Source of the DNA: Fusibacter sp963666805
GTDB lineage: Bacteria; Bacillota; Clostridia; Peptostreptococcales; Acidaminobacteraceae
NCBI GenBank assembly: GCA_963666805.2
Contig: CAXXWR010000007.1
Span: forward strand, 1 to 64,000
Direction of reading: 5' to 3'
DNA: 64,000 nt
Shown here: piece after piece, positions 34,587 to 42,976 of the stretch
Position numbering within the stretch: the stretch's first letter is position 1
Layout of the letters: the number at the start of each line of letters is the position of its first letter
Position numbers and translations under genes: made by a program
The notes under the pieces: generated by a model
The model's input: the letters and a program-made list of their open reading frames with translations, nothing else
What the model was told of the DNA's origin: nothing
The model's database searches: none

Positions 34587-35924
34587 TGATTCTTCTTTAG
34601 CATATTTGGTTCGATTCAAATAATCACGTATATTTTTTTCATAACCATTATTAGTGGGTTCATAGTAACGAACGGTTTTAAGCGGATCAGGTAAGTACTG
34701 TTGTTTGACATAATGACCTTCAAAGGCATGAGGGTAATCATACTGCTTAGCCTCTTTACCTTCCCCATACTTTCTGGCTATAGAAAGACTTGTGCCATCT
34801 TTCAAATAATAAGGAATCATCCCCGTATCTTTATTTTCAATATCATCCATTACCCGATTAATCCCTAGATAAGCAGCATTCGATTTGGGCGCTGATGCAA
34901 TATAAGTTACTGCCTGTGCTAGTATGATACGACCTTCTGGCATGCCTATAAAATCAACGGCTTGAGCTGCATTATTGGCAACCACTAGAGCCATAGGATC
35001 AGCATTGCCCACATCTTCCGATGCACAGATCACAATTCGCCTAGCAATAAAGCGCGGATCTTCTCCACCATAAATCATTTGCCCCAAGTAAAAAAGGGCA
35101 GCATCAGGGTCAGAACCCCGCATGCTCTTTATAAAAGCAGACACTATATCATAATGATTATCCCCTTGTTTATCATAACCCAAGTGCCGCATCTGTAAAC
35201 AGTCTTCCACATCTTCTATTGTAATTTCAATTGTTTCATCCAAATCGTCTTTGGATAATACCGCTAACTCTAAAATATTAAGAGCCCGTCTCGCATCCCC
35301 TGTTGACATCTCCGCAATGTACTTTTTAACCGCTTGATCTATCACGATAGGGTAAGAGCCCAGCCCTTTATCCACTTCTTTAAGCGCGCGATCTAAGATG
35401 TCTATAATACTTTCCGGCGTCAATTTTTCCAGTCTAAAAACAGAGGATCTTGAAATCAATGCAGAATTGACTTCAAAATAAGGATTTTCAGTCGTTGCAC
35501 CTATTAATATTACCGTACCATCTTCTACAAAAGGTAAAAGAGCATCTTGTTGAGACTTATTAAAACGGTGAATTTCATCAATAAAAAGGATCGTCTTCTT
35601 TTGATACATCCCCATATTATCTTTAGCAATTTGAATCATTTCTCTGATATCTTTTACCCCTGACGTCACAGCATTAAGGCTTTCAAAAGCTGATTCTGTA
35701 GTTTTGGCAATAATCTTTGCCAAAGAGGTCTTTCCACTTCCCGGCGGCCCATAGAGAATGATAGAAGAGATACGATCTGCCTTAATCAGTTTAGTTAACA
35801 ATTTCCCTTCACCAATTATTTTCTCTTGCCCAAAGAATTCATCCAAACGCTCTGGCTTCATCCGTTCTGCTAGGGGTGCTTTTTTTTCTATATTTTGACT
35901 TGCAAGTACATCAAATAAATCCAT
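34584..35924 (-). CDS. rarA: Replication-associated recombination protein A (AAA+ ATPase)
   Basis: MgsA/RarA/WRNIP1 family protein acting at stalled replication forks. The 446-residue protein has Walker A GPPGSGKTSLAK, Walker B LFIDEIHRF, sensor 1 GATTENP and STGDARRALN. The C-terminal tetramerisation part has RGSDPDAALFYLGQM and SAPKSNAAYLG. ATG at 35924 is preferred with GAGGG nearby; the start overlaps the upstream regulator's stop region. Confidence 0.94.
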   Translation of the reverse strand: MDLFDVLASQNIEKKAPLAERMKPERLDEFFGQEKIIGEGKLLTKLIKADRISSIILYGPPGSGKTSLAKIIAKTTESAFESLNAVTSGVKDIREMIQIAKDNMGMYQKKTILFIDEIHRFNKSQQDALLPFVEDGTVILIGATTENPYFEVNSALISRSSVFRLEKLTPESIIDILDRALKEVDKGLGSYPIVIDQAVKKYIAEMSTGDARRALNILELAVLSKDDLDETIEITIEDVEDCLQMRHLGYDKQGDNHYDIVSAFIKSMRGSDPDAALFYLGQMIYGGEDPRFIARRIVICASEDVGNADPMALVVANNAAQAVDFIGMPEGRIILAQAVTYIASAPKSNAAYLGINRVMDDIENKDTGMIPYYLKDGTSLSIARKYGEGKEAKQYDYPHAFEGHYVKQQYLPDPLKTVRYYEPTNNGYEKNIRDYLNRTKYAKEES

Positions 35925-35925
35925 T

Positions 35926-36567
35926 TTATCCCTCAATTAATTCTAATAATATCTTAAAAGTGTCTTTGGCGGCTTCAAAATCATTTTGACTCAATTGAGT
36001 CACCCATAAATTAATATAGTAAGTGTATTGTTCTTTTGTTTCTGATTGCAAAGGGTGTACAGCCTGTATTTGATTGATGGCTTCGTCTTGTGCCATCAAT
36101 AATCTCAGGATGTATTCTCGATTCATCTGCTGAGCCATTTGCTTTAAAATTTCGTGTAACCAAGAAAACACTTCTCTTAGTGGGGTGCTTTGCATCTGCT
36201 GAATCAAATCATCACAGGCGCTTTGAGATTCATCTTTTAACGCGTCAATGAGCAACGCCCCCATTTGATACTCCATGTGTAATACGTCTAACATGTGGGG
36301 TTCAAGATTTACAAAGCTGAGTCCTAAGGGGTCTTTAACCATACCGGGTGTTTGACTGATAAACGTCCCAATTCCCCTTCTCACTTCAATCACATTTTGA
36401 GTGTTAAGTGCCTTTAAGGCTTCTCTCAATGTAGCTCTTGATATTTTAAGGTCTGACGAAAGTGCCATTTCATTGGGTAATTTTTCCCCCGGCTGATAGT
36501 AGCCTTCTCTGATTAATTTACAAATACTTTGCTCAACCTTTGCTGTAAGCGATTCTGTCTTTTTCAT
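35926..36567 (-). CDS. GntR family regulator, FCD (FadR) subfamily
   Basis: The 213-residue protein has an N-terminal winged helix (GEKLPNEMALSSDLKISRATLREALKAL cut into two family motifs, wing RRGIGTFIS). The C-terminal domain is all-helical as in FCD proteins, but the usual Asp/His metal ligands are not clear to me. Such regulators respond to small carboxylates or sugars. It lies next to rarA and its targets are unknown. AAGGTG precedes the ATG at 36567. Confidence 0.85.
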   Translation of the reverse strand: MKKTESLTAKVEQSICKLIREGYYQPGEKLPNEMALSSDLKISRATLREALKALNTQNVIEVRRGIGTFISQTPGMVKDPLGLSFVNLEPHMLDVLHMEYQMGALLIDALKDESQSACDDLIQQMQSTPLREVFSWLHEILKQMAQQMNREYILRLLMAQDEAINQIQAVHPLQSETKEQYTYYINLWVTQLSQNDFEAAKDTFKILLELIEG

Positions 36568-36636
36568 CACATCACCTTTTGACTTTCTTACACTATTTTC
36601 ACGCTGAACGTTCTCTTTAATGACTCTATTTTAACA

Positions 36637-36668
36637 TAAAAAAGGCGCCTTATAAATTGCGCCTTTTA
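36637..36668 (-). terminator. Intrinsic terminator of the kinase/regulator operon
   Basis: Hairpin AAAAGGCGC/GCGCCTTTT with T-run on the minus strand, directly after the response regulator stop. Confidence 0.85.
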
Positions 36669-36671
36669 CAA

Positions 36672-37763
36672 CTATGAATCACTTTCATTTAATAATTTTT
36701 CATCTACTTTAATACGCATCTTTGTGGCTACTGTGACGTCAAGCTCACTTTCGTTAAAATAAAAATCACAAACCCCACCAATACTGTTAACAATCATTTT
36801 CAAAAAAGCACTATTTTCTGATAAAGAATGTTCAATTTCTGGTGTTGATTGAGAAGACATTTTGAAGAGAACCAAGTGGTCACCCTTGGTATATTCTGAT
36901 CGAATCATCAGATGTGTAATCTCAAGACCTGCAATAAGGGGAATGTCTACAATCTCTGTAATGACTCCCATCAACTGTTTAATATTATCATAATAGGTCG
37001 TTTCATCACCGTCATTAATAGTGACTTCTACATGATATTTATAACTTAGATGCTTTTCAATCGCCTTGGCTAAATCCTTAATGCCAAAATATTTTAAGGA
37101 ATATTTGGAATAATCAAAGACCTTATTGATAAAATTCATCCGTGTATTGAGGTGCTTAAGTGCCTCATCAAGCGGTGTCAAATCAACAGATTCTCCTACC
37201 TTTTTATTGATTTGCCTAAATTCTTCTATCGTCATCAAATGGTGATAATTAAGCGTTTTCATAAGTTCTTCATAAAGGTGCATAAAATAATCTACTTTTT
37301 CATAGCCATCTGTCAACATTTTTTGATAAACTTTATTTTTTTGATCTTTAGACTCTAATTTATCATCTACGGTTTTTCGTTCTTCAAACAAATCAATGGC
37401 TTCACGAATAAAAACCTTAAGTTCATTTTCTAAATCCCATGGTTTAGTTAAAAACTTATAAACATCCACACGGTTGACCGTAGCAAGGATTTGAGGCAAT
37501 TTAGTATAGCCTGTCAAAACGATTTTAATCGTACTCGGACTAATATCACTGACCATTTCTAAAAGTTCAAGACCGTTCATCCCCGGCATTCTCATGTCTG
37601 TAATAATGACACTGATCTCATTTTCAACAAAAACATCCAAAGCCTGTGCGCCTGAATCTACAAATATTTTTTCATAGGGTTCACGGTGTAATCCCCTATT
37701 CAGTGCCTTAAGGATCTCTACTTCGTCATCTACTACTAACACTTTATGTTTGTATTCTCCCAT
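36672..37763 (-). CDS. Response regulator with REC domain and degenerate kinase-like C-terminal half
   Basis: The 363-residue protein starts with a receiver domain (VLVVDDEVEILKALNRG, phosphoacceptor Asp in IITDMRMPG, Thr in IVLTGYT, Lys in FLTKPWD). The C-terminal 230 residues look like a helical dimerisation region and a GHKL-like fold (FLKMIVNSIGGVCDFYFNES resembles the end of a kinase ATPase), but no H-box, N-box or G-boxes are present. Its role would be protein-protein signalling. GAGGTG precedes the ATG at 37763. Last gene of the three-gene operon. Confidence 0.82.
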   Translation of the reverse strand: MGEYKHKVLVVDDEVEILKALNRGLHREPYEKIFVDSGAQALDVFVENEISVIITDMRMPGMNGLELLEMVSDISPSTIKIVLTGYTKLPQILATVNRVDVYKFLTKPWDLENELKVFIREAIDLFEERKTVDDKLESKDQKNKVYQKMLTDGYEKVDYFMHLYEELMKTLNYHHLMTIEEFRQINKKVGESVDLTPLDEALKHLNTRMNFINKVFDYSKYSLKYFGIKDLAKAIEKHLSYKYHVEVTINDGDETTYYDNIKQLMGVITEIVDIPLIAGLEITHLMIRSEYTKGDHLVLFKMSSQSTPEIEHSLSENSAFLKMIVNSIGGVCDFYFNESELDVTVATKMRIKVDEKLLNESDS

Positions 37764-37773
37764 TTGTCTCACC

Positions 37774-38934
37774 TCATTTATTATTGTATTTATTAATGAT
37801 ACCTTCTAGGCTAGTGACTGATAATTTTAATATATCAAGTGCAATCTTGGTATCTTCTTGTAAAGGATCTAGTTCTTCTTTTTCGATATGGGAAGCCAAG
37901 CTCATCAATGCCACTTCTTCTCTATGAATAATATCTTCTGCTCCTGGGTCGTGATGGTAAAGTGTAATTTCAATTAAATCCAGTGGAAAAGTCCACCAAT
38001 TTAAGAAATAGCCTCCTACAATCGCATGATTGATTTCAAATAGTTCTTCTTCTTTTGACACAATACTCATATCATCATAATGGGATTCTATAATTTGTTT
38101 AAAATAAGACGTCCCATAAAGTTGTAGCATAATAATCTGTCCAATGTCGTGTAAGAGTCCCGCCGTACCAATGAGGGCTGGAATTTTATGTTTAAAATAG
38201 TATTCATATAAATCGTGATAAATCAAATTCACCCGCTCAGAATGATACCAAATACTAGCACTCTTCTCAAAAATCTTATCATCTTTTGAAGATAACTCAT
38301 AAGACAGGATTAATTGCTTGAGATTATTCAACCCAATAAACATAATAGCCTGCTGTAGATTCCCCGTTTTAGCCGCATAAAAGGCTGAATTGGCAATTCT
38401 TAATATATTGGAAGTCATTGCTGGATCATCTTCTATTACTTTGCAAATCTCCTCTATGCTTTGATCTTTTTGAACCATATTATTAATCCGATTAAACATT
38501 TTGGGCATGGTTTTAACCCCTTCAAAAGCTTGGATCACTTTAAAGAGCCCTACTTCTTTAAAACGATCTTCCAGCAGAAACATCTTCCGCACGCTTTCGA
38601 TCAATTTTTCATTGTCCCAGGGTTTAAAAAAGTACTGTTTGGCTAAGTTTTTACTCACCGCTTCAGTGATACTATTGGTAGAAGCATAACCTGAAAGTGC
38701 CACACGGATTGTTTCAGGAGACGCTTCTTTGAAAAATTTCAAAACCCGGATGCCATCAAAATAAGGCATCTTTATATCTGTGACGAGCATATCCAATTGG
38801 TCCAATGATAAAAATATTTCTACGGCTTCCTTCATTGTACATGCATAATAACAGTCAAACTCTAAATTTCTGAAAAGTCGTCTCAACGCTTTTAATATAT
38901 TGGCTTCATCATCCAAAAATAAAATAGTCCTCAT
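37774..38934 (-). CDS. Response regulator with HDOD output domain
   Basis: The 386-residue protein has an N-terminal receiver (FLDDEANILKALRR, Asp in LVTDIKMPYFDG, SGYAS, FFKPWDNE) and an HDOD domain (DDPAMTSNILRIANSAFY, LHDIGQIIMLQLYG, EINHAIVGGYFLNWW). HDOD proteins act in signalling without a DNA-binding domain. The HD pair in LLHDIGQ is present. It lies 9 bases before the companion regulator and 12 after the kinase. Confidence 0.9.
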   Translation of the reverse strand: MRTILFLDDEANILKALRRLFRNLEFDCYYACTMKEAVEIFLSLDQLDMLVTDIKMPYFDGIRVLKFFKEASPETIRVALSGYASTNSITEAVSKNLAKQYFFKPWDNEKLIESVRKMFLLEDRFKEVGLFKVIQAFEGVKTMPKMFNRINNMVQKDQSIEEICKVIEDDPAMTSNILRIANSAFYAAKTGNLQQAIMFIGLNNLKQLILSYELSSKDDKIFEKSASIWYHSERVNLIYHDLYEYYFKHKIPALIGTAGLLHDIGQIIMLQLYGTSYFKQIIESHYDDMSIVSKEEELFEINHAIVGGYFLNWWTFPLDLIEITLYHHDPGAEDIIHREEVALMSLASHIEKEELDPLQEDTKIALDILKLSVTSLEGIINKYNNK

Positions 38935-38946
38935 ATAGCCGCCTCT

Positions 38947-40206
38947 CTAATATCGATCTACATAATCATTGACGTATGAATGATTAACTTTTTTGATGGG
39001 TATTTTTATTTTGAAGGTTGTCCCTTTTCCCACTTCTGATTCAAACGAGATATCGCCCCCATGTTTATTAACGATAATATCGTATGAAATGCTCATCCCA
39101 AGTCCAGTGCCTTTCCCAACTTCTTTCGTTGTAAAGAAAGGAATAAAAACTTGATCTGCAATCGCTGGATCTATACCACATCCATTATCCATAATCTCAC
39201 AAGTAATATATTGCTCATCGCTTCTTGTTGTTATTTTTATAATTCCACGGTCCACTTTAGGATTGGCACGAATCGCATGGATGGCATTGATTAATAAGTT
39301 GACAATGACCTGATTAATTTCTATGCGGTTAGCCAAAGTAAGCGGTACGTACTGTATATCTTTAATAATTTCTGCGTCATATTTCAACTCATTATTGGTG
39401 ATCAGTAAAGCATCTTCTATGCCCTCATTGAAGTCATACTCTAGCATGGCTTCACTCATCCCTTTATGTGAAAATATCCTAAGTCCTGAGACTATTTTTT
39501 CTACTCTTTTAAGGCCATCCATTGTATCTCTGAAGAGTTCTGAATAATCTTCTATGAGAAAATCAAAATCATAATTTTGCTTTTGAGTTGTAATCAAATG
39601 CTCCAAGGCTTCATAAGTGAAATCTTTCTTATCTTGCAAAAGTTTTTTTTGTATATGTAATATCATGTGTTCCAAATTTTTAAAGTACTGGTCAAGGGAT
39701 ACAAAATTGCTCATTACAAATCCCAAAGGATTATTAATTTCATGAGCTATCCCCGCTGCTAATTGACCTATCCCCGCCATTTTTTCTTGATTGATTAAAC
39801 GGATCTGATTGTCGGAAATTTGCCTGTTCTTTTCATTAATTTCGTAATTGAGATCAATCATTTTTTGCTCGGCAAGCCGTTCTTTGGAAACATCATCTAT
39901 TTGGAGCAAATAGAGATCTTCCTGATGGTTACCCAAGGCATATATAATTACTTTATGAGCCCTTCCAAGTGCCTCAAAATGCTTATCAAAAATCACACTC
40001 ATTTGTTCTTTTTTTAAGGCCCTCATGAGAGATATTTCCTTTTGACAAATCGTTTTCACGTTCTCACCAATTGAATTCAAAAGGTTTTGAAATCCATTTG
40101 TAGACATTAAGATATTGCCCTCATGGTCTATTACAGCAACCGAAAGTGCGATACAATCTAGTAAATGAATAAAGGCTTCATTTTCATACCAAGTTTTTTC
40201 CATCAT
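38947..40206 (-). CDS. Soluble PAS-containing sensor histidine kinase
   Basis: The 419-residue protein has no membrane segment, so it senses an internal signal. An N-terminal PAS-like domain (about 10-115, AVIDHEGNILMSTNGF) precedes the dimerisation domain with phospho-His in GIAHEINNPLG. The ATPase has LLINAIHAI, DNGCGID and GKGTGLGMS boxes. It is first in an operon with two response regulators. GGGG is 6 bases before the ATG at 40206. Confidence 0.93.
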   Translation of the reverse strand: MMEKTWYENEAFIHLLDCIALSVAVIDHEGNILMSTNGFQNLLNSIGENVKTICQKEISLMRALKKEQMSVIFDKHFEALGRAHKVIIYALGNHQEDLYLLQIDDVSKERLAEQKMIDLNYEINEKNRQISDNQIRLINQEKMAGIGQLAAGIAHEINNPLGFVMSNFVSLDQYFKNLEHMILHIQKKLLQDKKDFTYEALEHLITTQKQNYDFDFLIEDYSELFRDTMDGLKRVEKIVSGLRIFSHKGMSEAMLEYDFNEGIEDALLITNNELKYDAEIIKDIQYVPLTLANRIEINQVIVNLLINAIHAIRANPKVDRGIIKITTRSDEQYITCEIMDNGCGIDPAIADQVFIPFFTTKEVGKGTGLGMSISYDIIVNKHGGDISFESEVGKGTTFKIKIPIKKVNHSYVNDYVDRY

Positions 40207-40347
40207 GTGATCCCCCATTGATTCAATGCGTTCTTATCTTCATTTTACCCTAAACCATTACAGCTAATCACGTGAGCGTCTTAAGAAAACTATACTGTAA
40301 TAATCATTTTAAAAAAATAAGAGGACCACCTAAAAGAGAGGATTAAA

Positions 40348-40382
40348 AAAGCTGAATGTCTGTTTTACTGACATTCAGCTTT
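40348..40382 (-). terminator. Terminator of the ornithine operon
   Basis: Perfect 13-bp stem AAAGCTGAATGTC/GACATTCAGCTTT followed on the minus strand by Ts, about 30 bases after the orr stop. Confidence 0.9.
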
Positions 40383-40413
40383 ATAGCCTTGTTTTAAACG
40401 CTTAATTTTAAGT

Positions 40414-41476
40414 TTATATCAATTCTTTTTCAACGAATTCAGAGGTAAATAACTGCAAAAGTGCGCCATAATCCAGTTCAAAAGAAACAATATCCCCCAC
40501 CTTGTAGGCTTTTTCTGAAGCTGTTATATCAAGAATGGTATGGTCACTAGAAGCACCTATAATATCGATGGACACATCACAGGGTTTCAGACCTTCTGGT
40601 GATACATCTTGCCTGCCAATTGCCACGATAGCACGTTTCATAAGCCCCTTATCAATAAAAACAGGTTTCTCCCCAAAAGCATTCATCCCAATTTCGCCAC
40701 TTGGCATAGAAGGTTTTTCTTGACATTCAATCACTTCCGTTTCAAGTGCAAATACATCTTGATTTAAATAGTCAATTTTTTTACCAAAGGCCGTTTCACG
40801 ACCTAAAACAATCGTTTCGCCAATTCTCAGTTGGGTGATTGTTTGAGGAAGTGTATGATTTTCAAGCAAATAAAAACTACTGGAATTGCCACCTGATACA
40901 ACCGGTAAGACAATGCCAAAAGTATCTTCAATGCTGTCTTTTAAAGCACTTAATTCTTCTAACTTATCAGGTGTTGGAATCACCCCCCCATAACAGGTCA
41001 GATTAACACCCAATCCTATCAATTTGATATGCTTAAGGTTCAGTATATTTTCAACAGTTCCTAGCACTTGATTGGGCAAGATTCCTTCTCTTCGATCCCC
41101 TAAATCAACCATCAAAAGAATCTCATGTATTTTGCCTTGTTGCTCTGCTTCTTGATTCAGGGCTTCAATTGTTTTAAGTTCTGAATTCAAGCTCATATCT
41201 GTCAATTCAACTACGCGACGGGCTTCTGAAATCATCGGCAATCTTAAAAGCATTTTCGATGTCTTATAGGCCTGAATTCTTTCAAAATTTTCAAGTCTAG
41301 AATCTGCAATACCTTTAACCCCTGCTTCAAGGCAAATGTCTATCATTTTAGGCATCGCTTTAAATACTTTTGAAACCAAGTATATATCAACCTCTTGATT
41401 TTTTTGCCATTTGGACAACAGTCTCTACATTTTTTTTCAACTTATCTGAATCAATTTTAAGTTTTGGATAGGCCAT
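40414..41476 (-). pseudogene. orr: Ornithine racemase (Orr), frameshifted near the N-terminus
   Basis: PLP-dependent racemase of the alanine racemase N-terminal family that would turn L-ornithine to D-ornithine. ATG at 41476 with AAGGGGG upstream encodes MAYPKLKIDSDKLKKNVE and reaches VVQMAKK before a stop; the rest (NQEVDIYLVSKVFKAMPKM to the end) continues in another frame. Removing one A from the A7 run at 41399-41405 restores a 353-residue protein. The PLP-Lys is in LVSKVF. The longest uninterrupted frame starts at 41418. It may be a sequencing error rather than true decay. Confidence 0.85.
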
Positions 41477-41486
41477 CTCTTCCCCC

Positions 41487-42889
41487 TTACTTTATTGTAG
41501 TCCCCTCATTTAATTCGCTTTTTAAGCCTAAAGATTCTTGCATCAATTTTAAAGCGGCTTGAGGATACCGTTTAGAGAGAACCCCTATTGATGCCATAAT
41601 ATAATCTTCATCCACCAAGACCTTGCACCCTTCATGAGGAAGCAAGCGTTGACCCATTGGATTATCAGTGATGGCACGAATCAACTCTCTTTTGTGTGGC
41701 AAACGGGTTAAAGCACCCCCTGTACCAATTAACCACGCCACACTTGTGAGGTCCTTTCCCTCAGCAAATGTCTTTTTACCACTTCCACCATATAAGGTTC
41801 TGTAAGATCCGGCATGTCTTAACCCAGACGTTTTGACGGCTTCTTCCGTTAAAGCTTCAACAAAAGCAATCTGTTCATCAGTCTTAGGAATTGCAGTATG
41901 ACTTGCGATTAACGCCTCTAATTCATCCTTTGAGATTTTTAAACGTTCACACAAGTCTGCTTCACCCATTAAATCGACTATATTTTTCATGTTAATATAA
42001 ACACCGAGGTCACCCTCAACTGTTCTTTTAGCAGTAGGCTCTGGGCTCAATAAAATACGAGATATCTCTTCACTCCCTCAGTGACAGAATGAATATCCGT
42101 CGTCGCCCCTCCTACATCTATAACGAGCAAATCTCCTAAGGCTTCTCTTAATAGTTTCGCCGCCTCCATAACAGCTCCAGGTGTAGGAATAATATGACCT
42201 GTCACCCATTGACGAATATCTTGCATCCCAGGTGCCTCTGTTATATGTTTTTCAAAAATATTTTGAATGACTTTTCGAGTCGGTTCAACATTGAGGTCAT
42301 CAATTCTGGGATAAACATTCTCACATAGATATAAAAGGTCTGCCTTTCCCGCTTCTTCAAAAATTAACTTTATTTCTTCTTGATTTTCAATATTACCTGC
42401 ATATAAAACAGGGACGGTTAATGGTAAGGCGGCAATATGCTCAGCATTATAAATCGCCGTTTCTCTTTCTCCATAGTCAACCCCACCTGCTATTAATATA
42501 ATATTCGGTTTAAGGTCACTTATTTTCTTTAAATCAGTCCGTCTAAGCTTACCCGCCGTTACCATATGTAAATTGGCGCCAGCCCCTAAAGCAGCCTCTT
42601 TAGCTGCTTTGGCTGTCATGTCATAAACTAAACCATGAACAGTCATTTTCAGCCCCCCAGCTGCACTGCTCGTCGCCATTAACACTTGATAGTCTATGCC
42701 ACTTACGCCAAGTTCTTCCGCCAAATTTTCAATGGCTTTGTTTAGCCCCATACTAACATCGCCTTCTAATACGGTTGTAGGAGATTGCCCCTGCCCCAAA
42801 AAGACAGGGACTGATGACGTTATGCCATTAAATGCATTCACGACAGTTGTCGTGCTTCCGATCTCTGCAACTAAAACATCTATTTTCAT
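41487..42889 (-). pseudogene. GlmL/MutL-like ASKHA protein of the ornithine cluster, frameshifted
   Basis: MutL/GlmL-type proteins accompany B12-dependent mutases and are suggested reactivation factors. The N-terminal 280 codons (42889-42047) start MKIDVLVAEIGSTTTVVNAF with the ATP-fold motifs LLVIDVGGATTDIHSV. The remainder (PEPTAKRTVEGDLGVYIN, VAWLIGTGGALTRLP) is in another frame ending at 41487. Adding one A near 42073 gives TEGSEEISRILLSPEP and a 467-residue protein, the family length. It lies between oraE and orr. Confidence 0.85.
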
Positions 42890-42976
42890 CCTCTTTTCCT
42901 CCTCAACCTCAATCGAACGTTTCTTTCTAACTACCCAGTTTACACTTTACCCCAGTGCTTTCTAATGAGCATCCTT

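Noticed and set aside
40414..41418. Annotating the racemase as starting at MSKWQKN
   Set aside because: That start gives a truncated N-terminus; the missing residues are visible upstream in another frame with a strong ribosome site.
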